64,000 nucleotides of DNA from JANQNX01 sp965601665 (GTDB taxonomy: Bacteria > Pseudomonadota > Gammaproteobacteria > Eutrophobiales > Eutrophobiaceae), in NCBI GenBank assembly GCA_965601665.1, contig OZ271833.1, positions 1,240,001 to 1,304,000 on the forward strand, given 5' to 3'. Positions 26,898-36,673 of this stretch are shown one piece after another (the stretch's first letter is position 1; each line of letters opens with the position of its first letter). The notes under the pieces were generated by a model that had not been told where the DNA came from, did not search any database, and was given only the letters and a program-made list of their open reading frames with translations. Made by a program: the position numbers and the translations under genes.

Positions 26898-28076
26898 TTA
26901 GATTTTTTTTACTTTCCACTGGCCGTTGGCTTCAGCAATGACATGTGTACAACTCATATCAGCTGCACTCGCCTGCTGATCTTGTAGTTCCCTGATGACT
27001 ATTTTGCCTTCTGCCCTTAGCGTTGTAATGAGGGCATCAAGACTGCTGTCATCATTAGCAGGCGCAAATATCCGCTCTGCCGGGTTAGCGTCAGCATTGC
27101 GATACTTCATCAGCGATTTTACATCTGTACTGAAACCGGTAGCAGCGCGTGAACGACCAAATGCCTTGCCAATATCATCGTAGCGTCCACCAAAGGCAAT
27201 GCCATCACCCTGTCCCTCAACATAAGCGGTGTAGAGCATGCCTGTGTGATAGTGATAGCCGCGCAATTCCGCCAGGTCGATATGGATTGATATGTTGGTG
27301 TAATCCTGCACGGCATTGGCCAGTGTCGACAATTCCTGCAAATCCTGTTTTACCGTCTCCGATATCGCTGCAAAGCGTTGTTCGGCATCAGCAAGAACAT
27401 CGATCGTGCCATTCATGTCGATCAGATCCAGCATGGCGAGACTTGCAGCGTCCGTTATGTTCCAGTCATTAAATTTTTCCTGTAACTCATCCCTGGCTTT
27501 TCTCTGCAGAATTTCAAATACCTGGTCCTGCTGCGCTGGTTCAAGGCTGGATTCACAGCTCAATGCGCGAAAGATGCCTATATGCCCCAGGTCAATACAG
27601 GCCTTGTTAATACCGGCAAGCTCCAGTGTCGCCAGCATCAGTTTCACTATCTCGATGTCACTGGCAATGCCGGCATGGCCATAGAGTTCGGCGCCTACTT
27701 GTAGCGGGGTACGGGTTTCACCGGAATGCGCCGGGCGCGTATGTAATACACTACCCAGGTAGCATAGCCTGGTAGGTGTATTACGCTTGAGCAGGTGGGC
27801 ATCGATACGTGCAACCTGGGGGGTCATGTCTGCACGTAAACCCATCAGGCGACCACTGAGTTGATCGGTAAGTTTAAAGGTTTTCAGGTCGAGATCTTCG
27901 CCGGTACCGGTCAGCAATGATTCAAGGTATTCCAGCATCGGGGGAATGACAAACTCATAGCCCCAGCTTGCCAACAGGTCGACAATGTCCCGACACAGAC
28001 CCTCTAGCTGGCTGGCCCTTGGAGGTAGAATTTCTTCAATACCCTCGGGCAGTAGCCAGCGGTTAATTTTATTCAT
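26898..28076 (-). CDS. hisZ: ATP phosphoribosyltransferase regulatory subunit HisZ
   Basis: HisZ resembles histidyl-tRNA synthetase but lacks tRNA charging; it forms a hetero-octamer with the short form of HisG and confers activity and histidine feedback. The class II core is visible (GLRADMTPQVARIDAHLL, LCYLGSVLHTRP, FGGRYDDIGKAFGRSRAATGFS). At 392 residues with no anticodon-binding domain, it fits HisZ rather than HisS. Its presence implies a short HisG elsewhere in the genome. The start follows the DUF2065 stop by 2 bases. Confidence 0.92.
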   Translation of the reverse strand: MNKINRWLLPEGIEEILPPRASQLEGLCRDIVDLLASWGYEFVIPPMLEYLESLLTGTGEDLDLKTFKLTDQLSGRLMGLRADMTPQVARIDAHLLKRNTPTRLCYLGSVLHTRPAHSGETRTPLQVGAELYGHAGIASDIEIVKLMLATLELAGINKACIDLGHIGIFRALSCESSLEPAQQDQVFEILQRKARDELQEKFNDWNITDAASLAMLDLIDMNGTIDVLADAEQRFAAISETVKQDLQELSTLANAVQDYTNISIHIDLAELRGYHYHTGMLYTAYVEGQGDGIAFGGRYDDIGKAFGRSRAATGFSTDVKSLMKYRNADANPAERIFAPANDDSSLDALITTLRAEGKIVIRELQDQQASAADMSCTHVIAEANGQWKVKKI

Positions 28077-28078
28077 AA

Positions 28079-28273
28079 CTATCGCACCAGATACAAAAGA
28101 ACAACCCCGACCAGCATGCTGGCCAACCCCAACAAACGTAATATTTGACTATCCATTTGTGAAGCCTGGAAGTATAACTTACGTATACCTTCCGGATTGA
28201 TAAACGGCATTAATCCTTCCAGAACAAATACAAGGGCGAGTGCCGCTAGGAGGTCTGAAAAATTCAGGTCCAA
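28079..28273 (-). CDS. DUF2065 (YjeT-like) small membrane protein
   Basis: A 64-residue protein with two transmembrane helices (residues 5-25 and 43-63) separated by the conserved FINPEGIRKLYFQA loop. It matches the YjeT/DUF2065 family found next to hflC in gammaproteobacteria. Function unknown. It lies 54 bases after hflC and 2 bases before hisZ, so it is part of that operon. Confidence 0.88.
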   Translation of the reverse strand: MDLNFSDLLAALALVFVLEGLMPFINPEGIRKLYFQASQMDSQILRLLGLASMLVGVVLLYLVR

Positions 28274-28327
28274 GCGACGACCACCTGAAAGCAGCGAATC
28301 ACCTTGCTCCCCATAGGTGATTGAAAC

Positions 28328-29194
28328 TTATTTGCCTTTCTTATCGTTAAAATATTTGAAAAAATCTGATTGCGGTTCAACCAGCATAATGTCGTTACTA
28401 CCACTGAAACTGTTCTGGTAGGCATTCAAGCTTCGGTATAGAGAGTAAAACTCGCGATCATTATTGAATGCCGTAGCGTATATTTCAGTGGCCTGCGCAT
28501 CACCTTCACCGCGAATTATTTCCGAATCACGATAAGCATTGGCAAGTATAACCTCACGTTCACGATCCGCATTTGCCTTGATACGTTCTGCTGCCTCGTA
28601 GCCACGAGCGCGAAAATCCTTGGCTACCCTGTTTCGCTCGGCACGCATACGTTCATAAACTGAATTACTTACCTCGGAAGGAAGGTCAATCCGCTTGGTT
28701 CGCACATCCTCAACAAATATGCCAAGTTCATCAGGCAAATTTGAAGTGCTTTTCTTCACTACTTCGAGAATTTGTGAACGTTCACCGGCAACCACTTCCT
28801 GTACTGTACGCGCACCAAACTCATCTCGTAGTGCACGGTTAATACGCTGTCCGAGAAGTCCGTTGGCATAAATAACGTCACCACGCGTTGCCGTGTAAAA
28901 CTTTTCAACGTTTGTGATTCGCCATTTGACATAATAATCAACAATTACGTCTTTCTTTTCTGAAGTGAGAAATCGCTGCGGTTCCTGGTCCAGGTTCAGC
29001 AATCGTTTTTCAAATTTCTGCACTGTGTTTATGACCGGCAGCATAAAATGCAAACCGGGTTCATAGTCGGCGCGCTTGATTTTTCTGAATTCAAACACGA
29101 TCGCCTGTTCGAATTCGTTTACCTTGAATACAGAAAAGTAACCCAGTATTGCAAGAATAACGACTGGAATGATTATCTTAGGACTGCCCGGCAT
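28328..29194 (-). CDS. hflC: HflC, FtsH protease modulator
   Basis: A membrane-anchored SPFH/prohibitin protein that, with HflK, encloses the FtsH protease. One N-terminal helix (residues 5-22) is followed by the SPFH domain and a long helical segment rich in Ala/Glu/Arg (RAERNRVAKDFRARGYEAAERI). The 288-residue length is near the usual. The ATG shares its A with the hflK TAA stop (TAATG), indicating coupled translation. Confidence 0.95.
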   Translation of the reverse strand: MPGSPKIIIPVVILAILGYFSVFKVNEFEQAIVFEFRKIKRADYEPGLHFMLPVINTVQKFEKRLLNLDQEPQRFLTSEKKDVIVDYYVKWRITNVEKFYTATRGDVIYANGLLGQRINRALRDEFGARTVQEVVAGERSQILEVVKKSTSNLPDELGIFVEDVRTKRIDLPSEVSNSVYERMRAERNRVAKDFRARGYEAAERIKANADREREVILANAYRDSEIIRGEGDAQATEIYATAFNNDREFYSLYRSLNAYQNSFSGSNDIMLVEPQSDFFKYFNDKKGK

Positions 29195-30366
29195 TATCGC
29201 ATCCCCCTGATTCTGTTCTCTACCCGTTGTTTAACATCGTCAAGTGTGGTCGACAGTGACGAGTTGGAACTGCTACGAGAGGAAAAATCTGATGTTAAGT
29301 TACTGGATGGTCGCTGCTGACGCTGTTCCAATAGTTTGTCTATTGGTAAATACATCAGGCTGTTGGAGTTATCTCCATCAATAAGTACCTTGTTGGTATT
29401 TGTCAAAACCGATTCAATGGCGTCAAGATATAAACGTTCACGAGTCACTTCTGGCGCACGCTGATATTCTGTCAGTAACTGCTCAAAACGACTGGCTTCA
29501 CCTTCTGCCTTGGCAATGACACGTGCCTTGTAAGCGGTGGCCTCTTCTCTTAAACGTGCAGCAGAACCACGTGCTTTCGGAATAATATCGTTACGATATG
29601 CTTCTGCCTCATTGACAACACGTTGCTCATCCTCTCGCGCCTTGATTGCATCATCGAAAGCTGCTTTTACTTCATCGGGCGGCTTGGCAGGCTGGGTTTC
29701 GACACTGGAAATATAAATACCTGACTCATAATCATCAGTGGCATTATCATCATCCAGTGTTTGCTGAATAATCGTTTTAATCTGTTCTGCTATCTGACTA
29801 CGGCCTTCGGTCAGGACAAAGTCGAGTTTGCTCTTACCAATAACCTCACGGACAACGCTTTCCGTTACCTGACGCAGTGTGGCTGCCGGCGCAAAAACAT
29901 TGAACAAGTACTGGGTTGGATCGTTTATTCGCCACTGTACTGCAACTTCGACGTCGACAATGTTTTCATCCTGCGTCAGCATCAACGCCTTGTGCGTGAT
30001 AGAACGGACCTGACCGATATTCACTTTTTGCACAATTTCAACAGGCCTTGGAAACCTCACTCTTAGTCCTGGCTCCAGGGTATCGACATGCTGACCAAAA
30101 CGAAGCACAACACCGCGCTCCTGTTCATCAATAAGGTAGGTCATGTCATAGGCAAGCCAGCCGAGCAAAATTATCACTGCAAGAAACACCGGAAAGCCGG
30201 CGTTGTTATTGTTCATGGAAGAAGGTTTGTTGCGGCCAAACATGCCGCCAAAGCCTTTTTGCATTTTGCGTACGATCTCATCAAGATCAGGCGGCCCATC
30301 GCTATCTCCGCGATTGCCCCAGGGATCCTTGCCCTTGTTTCCGTCAGGTGGTTCGTTCCAGCCCAT
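29194..30366 (-). CDS. hflK: HflK, FtsH protease modulator
   Basis: Partner of HflC in the FtsH-HflKC supercomplex. It has a Gly/Pro/Asp-rich cytoplasmic start (MGWNEPPDGNKGKDPWG), one transmembrane segment (about residues 56-76), an SPFH domain and a C-terminal coiled-coil region. The tail (about 350-390) is Ser-rich. At 390 residues it is of normal length. It is separated from hflX by 95 bases in which I see no gene. Confidence 0.95.
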   Translation of the reverse strand: MGWNEPPDGNKGKDPWGNRGDSDGPPDLDEIVRKMQKGFGGMFGRNKPSSMNNNNAGFPVFLAVIILLGWLAYDMTYLIDEQERGVVLRFGQHVDTLEPGLRVRFPRPVEIVQKVNIGQVRSITHKALMLTQDENIVDVEVAVQWRINDPTQYLFNVFAPAATLRQVTESVVREVIGKSKLDFVLTEGRSQIAEQIKTIIQQTLDDDNATDDYESGIYISSVETQPAKPPDEVKAAFDDAIKAREDEQRVVNEAEAYRNDIIPKARGSAARLREEATAYKARVIAKAEGEASRFEQLLTEYQRAPEVTRERLYLDAIESVLTNTNKVLIDGDNSNSLMYLPIDKLLEQRQQRPSSNLTSDFSSRSSSNSSLSTTLDDVKQRVENRIRGMR

Positions 30367-30461
30367 TAGTTATATCTCTCCGACGATTTAATTAAAGGTT
30401 AAATAATTTTGGTTTGCTTGGTGAATTACAGGGTCACGCTTCCGTGCGCAAGTGTGCAATC

Positions 30462-31760
30462 TTAATAGTGAGCATGGTCAGACTGCAACTCCGACATGTC
30501 CAGTTTGGCTTCTTCGCAAAGCTTGTTCAGACGAAAATCTTCCAATTCTATCTCCATTAACCAGCTACCCTCATTATCTATGTCTTCATTTCTGACAGCT
30601 CCAAGGTCAAAGAGTTTTGCCCTGAGCTGCCCGGCAGACATTGGAATTTTCAAATGATGGTAGCTACATTCACTTGCTAATTGCCTATCCACCGTTTCCA
30701 GTAATTTCTCAATGCCTTCCCCTGTTAACGACGAAAGCCAGACACGTGGCTTTGTCATGTAGTCATTAATTTCGACCCGGGCGTCGAGGTTCTCATGTAA
30801 GTCAATCTTGTTATACACCTCAATCTGGGGCACATTCCCGGCACCTAACATTGATATCACTGCATTAACTTCATCGATACGCTGCTGGCGTTGTTCAAGC
30901 TCCGCGTCAATGACATGGATTAGCAAATCAGCTTCACGCACCTCGTCCAGCGTCGCCTTGAACGATTCGACCAGGTCATGCGGTAAATCACGAATAAATC
31001 CAACTGTATCCGTCAGGATAAAAGGACGACCTGCACTGGTTTCAATACGTCTTAATGTCGGATCCAGGGTGGCAAACAGCTTGTTGGCCGCATACACACC
31101 TGCCCCGGCTAACCTGTTAAACAACGTTGATTTACCGGCGTTGGTATAGCCCACAAGTGAGACTACCGGGATCTCGTTTTTCTTACGCTTCTGACGGCTT
31201 TGTGATCGCTGCTGTTGTACCTTTTGCAGTCGCTGATTGATCATTTTTATACGATGGCCAATCAGTCGGCGGTCAGTTTCCAACTGTGTTTCACCAGGGC
31301 CACGCAGTCCAATACCACCTTTTTGCCGTTCGAGGTGAGTCCAGCCGCGTATCAAACGCGTGGACAAATGCTGTAACTGGGCCAGTTCTACCTGCAATTT
31401 ACCCTCATATGTCCGTGCGCGCTGGGCAAATATATCCAATATCAATCCAATTCTATCAATTACCCGTTTGTTGACCGCCTTTTCGAGATTTCTCTCCTGT
31501 GCCGGCGACAGCGGTTGATTAAAGATCACGACATCGGCATGGGTCTGGGCAGTCATTTGACTGATTTCCTCTACCTTGCCTTTACCTACGTAATATTGTG
31601 GATCGGGGGAATGTCGTGGCGCCGTGAGTGTGCCCACGATTTCAAGTCCGGACGACTCAACCAGTTCATGGAATTCTTCACAGGCGTAAGCTGCTGATAT
31701 GGCTTGAAAATCCACATAAACTACCAGAGCGCGCCGAATTTCAGCTGAGCGAGATTCCAA
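30462..31760 (-). CDS. hflX: ribosome-associated GTPase HflX
   Basis: HflX binds the ribosomal E-site region and splits stalled 70S ribosomes. The N-terminal subdomain (ATP-binding-like, GGIGLRGPGETQLETDRR) precedes a coiled coil. The G domain has G1 GYTNAGKSTLFN, DTVGFIRDLPHDLVESF and the NKID motif. At 432 residues it matches the family. It follows hfq by 23 bases; the hfq-hflX-hflK-hflC order is conserved in gammaproteobacteria. Confidence 0.96.
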   Translation of the reverse strand: MESRSAEIRRALVVYVDFQAISAAYACEEFHELVESSGLEIVGTLTAPRHSPDPQYYVGKGKVEEISQMTAQTHADVVIFNQPLSPAQERNLEKAVNKRVIDRIGLILDIFAQRARTYEGKLQVELAQLQHLSTRLIRGWTHLERQKGGIGLRGPGETQLETDRRLIGHRIKMINQRLQKVQQQRSQSRQKRKKNEIPVVSLVGYTNAGKSTLFNRLAGAGVYAANKLFATLDPTLRRIETSAGRPFILTDTVGFIRDLPHDLVESFKATLDEVREADLLIHVIDAELEQRQQRIDEVNAVISMLGAGNVPQIEVYNKIDLHENLDARVEINDYMTKPRVWLSSLTGEGIEKLLETVDRQLASECSYHHLKIPMSAGQLRAKLFDLGAVRNEDIDNEGSWLMEIELEDFRLNKLCEEAKLDMSELQSDHAHY

Positions 31761-31783
31761 ATGCTTATCGGCGCAAGCTAGTG

Positions 31784-32032
31784 CTAGCCTTCGCTGCTAC
31801 CGGATTCCTCGTCGGCGCGCGGTAATTTGACGTTCCTGGCGGGAACGATTGTAGAGACGGCATGTTTGTATACAAGCTGGCTGACAGAATTCTTTAATAA
31901 AATAACAAATTGGTCGAAAGACTCGACTTGACCTTGTAATTTTATGCCATTAACAAGGAATATGGACACCGGAATACGTTCTTTCCTGAGCGCATTTAAA
32001 AAAGGATCCTGCAGAGAGTGCCCCTTACTCAT
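31784..32032 (-). CDS. hfq: RNA chaperone Hfq
   Basis: An Sm-fold hexameric chaperone for small RNA-mRNA pairing. Residues 1-66 hold the Sm1 motif (IPVSIFLVNGIKLQGQVESFDQF) and the Sm2 motif (YKHAVSTIVP). The C-terminal tail is short (about 16 residues) and acidic, shorter than in E. coli, which is common outside enterobacteria. The 108-base gap to miaA upstream may hold its own promoter. Confidence 0.97.
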   Translation of the reverse strand: MSKGHSLQDPFLNALRKERIPVSIFLVNGIKLQGQVESFDQFVILLKNSVSQLVYKHAVSTIVPARNVKLPRADEESGSSEG

Positions 32033-32140
32033 AATAATTCTCCTTCCAACTTATAGTTATTATTCCGTAAGTTACGACTTACAGATTTTGTAATAGTTTA
32101 TTTTTGCAAAATTATATTACAAATCGGCGACGTGGGTCGA

Positions 32141-33064
32141 TTAGTCCATTTGGGTTAGTATGGTATCAATTATACCGTTTTCAAGGGGATCGTAACATTT
32201 AACATCACTTTCCTGTTTAAACCATGTCATTTGGCGCTTCGCGAGTTGCCTGGTCGCGACCACGGCGTGTTCGACCATGGTGTCATAGTCAGTTTCTCCT
32301 GCAAGATAGCGCCATACTTGCCGATACCCGACCAGGCGCATCGACGGCATGTCCAGCGACAGGTCGCCACGCTCATATAACGCTCGCACCTCATCGACCA
32401 GGCCTGCATCCAGCATGGCCATGAAACGATTCTTGATCCTGGCATGCAACTCGCTGCGTTCCCGCGGCATTAACAATAGCTTGCATGGCTTCCTGGTCAG
32501 GCCGCGGGTCCTGCCTGCGGCCATCAATTCAGACATACTCTTACCGGTAATCTCGTACACTTCGAGCGCACGCTGGATTCGTTGCGGGTCATTTTCATTT
32601 ATTCGCGCGGCGGAAGCAGGATCAATATCCGCCAGTTTTGCATGCATGGCAGGCCAGCCCAGTTTACGCCCCTGTTGTTCAAGGCACGCTCGTATCCGGT
32701 AATTAGCATCCGGTAAATCCGCCAATCCCTGCTCCAGCGCGCGAAAATACAGCCCGGTGCCACCAACCAGGATCGCCGTTTTGCCCTTCGTCAGTATGCT
32801 GTTGATTGCGGCACTGGCATCTTGTTGAAAACGCGCTGCCGAATAAGGTTCTATCGGGTCACATATATCGATTAGGTGATGTGGAACACCATTCAATACT
32901 GCGCGATCGGGTTTTGCCGTGCCAATATCCATGGTCCTGTAGACCATGGCCGAATCGACACTGACGATTTCACTATCCAGTTGTTCATGCAAACGCAGGG
33001 CGAGTTCGGTTTTTCCCGTTGCGGTCGGTCCCATGACAAAAACAATGCCGTTTGCCGTGGACAT
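32141..33064 (-). CDS. miaA: tRNA dimethylallyltransferase MiaA
   Basis: Transfers a dimethylallyl group to A37 of tRNAs reading UNN codons. The P-loop GPTATGKTELAL lies at the N-terminus, and the VSVDSAMVYRTMDIGTAKP and LVGGTGLYFRAL motifs follow. The ATG at 33064 is preferred: it starts 2 bases after the mutL stop and gives a 307-residue protein; the longer frame to 33115 reads through mutL with 17 unrelated residues. Confidence 0.96.
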   Translation of the reverse strand: MSTANGIVFVMGPTATGKTELALRLHEQLDSEIVSVDSAMVYRTMDIGTAKPDRAVLNGVPHHLIDICDPIEPYSAARFQQDASAAINSILTKGKTAILVGGTGLYFRALEQGLADLPDANYRIRACLEQQGRKLGWPAMHAKLADIDPASAARINENDPQRIQRALEVYEITGKSMSELMAAGRTRGLTRKPCKLLLMPRERSELHARIKNRFMAMLDAGLVDEVRALYERGDLSLDMPSMRLVGYRQVWRYLAGETDYDTMVEHAVVATRQLAKRQMTWFKQESDVKCYDPLENGIIDTILTQMD

Positions 33065-33066
33065 AG

Positions 33067-34737
33067 TCAGCGTTTTAACAACCTTGCTAATGACATTTGA
33101 TCGAGCAAACACCATGGTAACTGGCCGTTATCAGCCTCGCCTGGTTCATACTCCTCAATCTTGTTCACGAGTAACGCGACGTCTCCTTCATTCATGTTGT
33201 AACCGGTGGAATTAACATGTTCAGCAAGTGTAGTTGCAACGTGGCTGGCATCTTGTAGAGAACCGAGCGATGCCAGTAATGCCTTAACCAGTGCAATAAT
33301 ATCGGCGTAGCTAAACAAGGCCGGAATCGCGCGCACAGCAATATGATCAGGCGACACCGGCTCGAGCAGGAAACCCCAGCGCTTTATCCCGGTTTGATGT
33401 TCATGCAGTGTATTTAATTCAACTGGTTCCAGCTTGCAGGACACAGGCACATGTATGTGTTTTAACATAACCGTGTCGGTGCCGTATGCCTGAAGCAGGT
33501 CGTGAAATGTCATCAACTTATTTGCTGCAAAAACGTCGATTAACAATTGCCCGCTGGTCGTATCCACTATCAGGAACTTCCCCTGTGCAGCTTGTATAAA
33601 AGCAGGTTTATAGTGTAAACCTGATGCAAAGCTGGTTTGTTGTGCATGGTCACTTTTGTAACTGGCGCGACTTTCATTGATTGGCCATGCCTTCTGCGTC
33701 GGGGTGAGTTTGCTTGTCTCGCCCTGTTCTGTGCGAATAGCTTCATTTCCCAGGCAGTTCGTTAAGCAAGCATAAATAAAGTCATGTACATTTCTTGGCT
33801 CTGCAAACCGCACTTCAGACTTTGCAGGATGGACATTGATATCCATTTTTGCAGGATCCAGTTGCAAAAAAAGCACATAGCTGGGAAATCGACCACGTTC
33901 AACCAACTGGCTATATACCAGTCTTAATGCATGGTTAATGTTTTTATCCTGTACCAGCCGACCGTTGATAAAAAAATACTGGCGGTCAGACTGGCTGCGG
34001 GCCGCTTGCGCCAGGCCGATCCAGCCCCGAATCCGCATGTCCTCACTGCGAGTATCAACGCACACACTTTGATTGAGAAACGATTTGCCACATACATCCG
34101 CAACACGCTTCTCCGGTGATCCTGCACTCGCCGGCAGTCTCAGCACATGTTGTCCCTCATTGATTAATTCAAAACTGATGTGACTATGCCCCAGTGCCAC
34201 GGCTTTAACGAGCGACTGGATATGCAACCATTCAGTGCGCTCTGACTTAAGAAATTTACGTCGTGCCGGTGTTGCATAAAACAGGTCTTTTACTTCGACC
34301 GTGGTACCGACAGTTCGCGCGGCTGGTTTGACCGCCATGCTATTGTCAATGGACCAGGCATTATCGGCGTGTTGCTGTCGCGTTAATAATTGAAATCGCG
34401 ACACCGATGCGATGCTGGGCAAGGCTTCACCCCGAAAACCCAGGCTCGCTATTTGCTCAAGGTCCGAGGCGCGATTTAATTTGCTGGTCGCATGTGGCTG
34501 CAGTGCCAGCACAAGGTCATCCCTGTGAATTCCCTGGCCATCATCCTGCACGCTGATTAACCGGGTTCCAGCGCCAGCCGTTGTGACGACTATTTTTCGA
34601 GATGCGGCGTCAATACTATTTTCGAGCAACTCTTTAACCACAGATGCGGGCCGCTCGATAACTTCACCGGCAGCAATCTGGTTGGCGACATCGGGGTCGA
34701 GCAGGTGAATTCTTGGTAGCTTAACGGCGGCTGACAT
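33067..34737 (-). CDS. mutL: DNA mismatch repair protein MutL
   Basis: A GHKL ATPase linking MutS mismatch recognition to strand incision. The N-terminal ATPase has the Bergerat motifs (ELLENSIDA, DDGQGI, ATSKL and GFRGEALPSI). A transducer domain (YFINGRLVQDKNINHALRL) and a shorter C-terminal dimerisation domain follow. The 556-residue length is at the short end for MutL because the linker is brief. I see no clear DQHAxxE endonuclease motif, which would fit a MutH-dependent or otherwise nuclease-less form. Confidence 0.95.
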   Translation of the reverse strand: MSAAVKLPRIHLLDPDVANQIAAGEVIERPASVVKELLENSIDAASRKIVVTTAGAGTRLISVQDDGQGIHRDDLVLALQPHATSKLNRASDLEQIASLGFRGEALPSIASVSRFQLLTRQQHADNAWSIDNSMAVKPAARTVGTTVEVKDLFYATPARRKFLKSERTEWLHIQSLVKAVALGHSHISFELINEGQHVLRLPASAGSPEKRVADVCGKSFLNQSVCVDTRSEDMRIRGWIGLAQAARSQSDRQYFFINGRLVQDKNINHALRLVYSQLVERGRFPSYVLFLQLDPAKMDINVHPAKSEVRFAEPRNVHDFIYACLTNCLGNEAIRTEQGETSKLTPTQKAWPINESRASYKSDHAQQTSFASGLHYKPAFIQAAQGKFLIVDTTSGQLLIDVFAANKLMTFHDLLQAYGTDTVMLKHIHVPVSCKLEPVELNTLHEHQTGIKRWGFLLEPVSPDHIAVRAIPALFSYADIIALVKALLASLGSLQDASHVATTLAEHVNSTGYNMNEGDVALLVNKIEEYEPGEADNGQLPWCLLDQMSLARLLKR

Positions 34738-34783
34738 GGGACGTATGATACGGCAGCCGAACGGGGTCAGGTAGTAGGGTGTA

Positions 34784-36085
34784 TCAGGTGCCGCTATTAG
34801 TGTTGGGTATGCTTAAAGTTTGCCCGACCCTGACCAGGTCACCCTTCAAACCGTTATACTCGCGCAGGCTACGCGTTGATATCTTGTACTGCTGGGCAAT
34901 AGTGGACAAGGTTTCACCGCGGCTAATGATATGTTTACGCGAAGCCAGTAAGGTGCCCTCGGGAGCAAAATCCCGAAAGTAGCCCCTGAGTCCATGGACG
35001 ATCGCATTCGACATCCGAATCCGGTGCTGTTTACTCATTAGCTTCTTTTCTTCGCTCGGGTTTGAAATAAATGCGGTTTCAACCAGTATTGACGGGATAT
35101 CCGGCGATTTTAACACCGCAAAACCGGCAGACTGTACGGTTCGCTTATGGACCTTACCAATACTTTTCAATCCCTGGAGTACGCGATCGGCAATATCGAT
35201 ACTGGCTTCAAGGCTGGCAGTTTGCGACAGGTCCAGTAACACAGAGGCGAGCACATCATCCCTGTTATCAAGACTGACTCCGCCAATCAGGTCTGACGCG
35301 TTTTCCGATTCAGCCAGCCAGCGAGCCGCTTCACTACTGGCACCTTTCTGGGACAACACGTAAACCGAAGAACCGTGCACGCGGCGATCACGAAAGGCAT
35401 CAGCGTGAATGGAAATAAACAGATCGGCCTTATATTCCCTGGCTTTTTCTATTCGCTTGCGTAATCGCATGTAATAGTCGCCCTCGCGAATCATGACAGC
35501 GCGCATACCACGTTCCTTGTTGATCGCTGTGTGCAACTGCTTTGCGATTCGTAATACAACGTCTTTTTCAAAGTTGCCTGCCGGCCCCCGGGCGCCAGGG
35601 TCTTCTCCACCATGACCGGCATCGAGTGCGATAACAACATCGCGCAGACGATTCCTGTCGGTCACTTCCTCGTCAGTATCAACATTCTTGTTTTCCGTGC
35701 CAGTACCCAGCAGATCGACCACGAGGCGATGTCCGTAGTGCTGGTTTGGTTTTAGCTGGAAGCTTTTATGTTCAACAAATTTCTTTAAATCGAGAACAAC
35801 GCGCAGATCATCATTGTTGCGCGTGGCGGCGCGTATACCCTGCAGGAACTTATCCTCGTTACCTGGCTGGGTCAGCTTGCTGTCCAGGCGCGCATTTTTT
35901 AAATCGATAACGGTACGATATGGCTCGGTCAGTTTAATCAGGTTGTGATCCACCGGCGCACTGATATCGAATACGACGCGGGTACTGTCTGGCGCGGCCC
36001 AGACACGAATACCCTCAATGGTGACTGGCGCAGCTGCCACCACCATACTCGAGAGCAGGAGCAAATTGATCAACAAAATCCGCAT
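34784..36085 (-). CDS. amiC: N-acetylmuramoyl-L-alanine amidase (AMIN, Amidase_3, LysM)
   Basis: Periplasmic amidase that cleaves septal peptidoglycan during cell separation. From the ATG at 36085 it has a signal peptide (MRILLINLLLLSSMVVAAA), an AMIN domain (about residues 22-125), and a zinc amidase domain with VIALDAGHGGEDPGARGP, SIHADAF and ILVETAFISNPSE. A C-terminal LysM domain (about 385-430) follows. A TTG at 36100 is the alternative start. Its position between tsaE and mutL is that of amiB in E. coli. The symbol amiB would be equally valid. Confidence 0.93.
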   Translation of the reverse strand: MRILLINLLLLSSMVVAAAPVTIEGIRVWAAPDSTRVVFDISAPVDHNLIKLTEPYRTVIDLKNARLDSKLTQPGNEDKFLQGIRAATRNNDDLRVVLDLKKFVEHKSFQLKPNQHYGHRLVVDLLGTGTENKNVDTDEEVTDRNRLRDVVIALDAGHGGEDPGARGPAGNFEKDVVLRIAKQLHTAINKERGMRAVMIREGDYYMRLRKRIEKAREYKADLFISIHADAFRDRRVHGSSVYVLSQKGASSEAARWLAESENASDLIGGVSLDNRDDVLASVLLDLSQTASLEASIDIADRVLQGLKSIGKVHKRTVQSAGFAVLKSPDIPSILVETAFISNPSEEKKLMSKQHRIRMSNAIVHGLRGYFRDFAPEGTLLASRKHIISRGETLSTIAQQYKISTRSLREYNGLKGDLVRVGQTLSIPNTNSGT

Positions 36086-36209
36086 CTTGAAACAGTCCAA
36101 ATACTGACCTTTTTATTATCTATTTAGCCGTTATTGAAATAATTTCAAGTTTTGTTTAGAAAATCAAGCTATATTACTGTTTTTTCTAATTAATATAATA
36201 ATACTGCTA

Positions 36210-36671
36210 TTACTCGTGTGGTAACCCGATGCCCCTTAATCGCACCTCACCTTTGACGGTCCCCGCAGAGATTATGACATCGCGTGCGTCGCCGGCATGT
36301 TGTATCTCAATCGTCATATCAGCCTCGGGGAGCACTCCGGAAGCGCGTTCGGGCCATTCGAACAGGCAGGTAGCACCAGCATCGCAGTAATCCCGGATGC
36401 CCATGTCCTCCAGTTCTTCCGGGTCGTTTAATCTATACAGGTCAAAGTGATAAACCGGAAACGTGGTCAGTTCATACAATTCCACCAGTGTGTATGTCGG
36501 GCTTTTTACACTCCGGGTATGGCCCAGTTGTCTGAGTAAGCCGCGGGTCAGCGTCGTCTTACCCGCCCCCAGGTCTCCCTTCAGGAAAACAATCTCGCCA
36601 CCTTGCAGGCAAGTTGCGATGCTGGCGCCGAGACTTTCCATCGCGGCTGCATTTTCTATCCGGGTTTGCAT
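36210..36671 (-). CDS. tsaE: tRNA threonylcarbamoyladenosine biosynthesis ATPase TsaE
   Basis: The ATPase of the t6A tRNA-modification complex with TsaB, TsaC and TsaD. It shows Walker A GDLGAGKTTLTRGLL, the SPTYTLVELY motif and VYHFDLYRLNDPEEL. At 153 residues it is of normal length. It lies 2 bases after the nnr gene, and 124 bases separate it from amiC; that gap is AT-rich and may contain the amiC promoter. Confidence 0.95.
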   Translation of the reverse strand: MQTRIENAAAMESLGASIATCLQGGEIVFLKGDLGAGKTTLTRGLLRQLGHTRSVKSPTYTLVELYELTTFPVYHFDLYRLNDPEELEDMGIRDYCDAGATCLFEWPERASGVLPEADMTIEIQHAGDARDVIISAGTVKGEVRLRGIGLPHE

Positions 36672-36673
36672 TG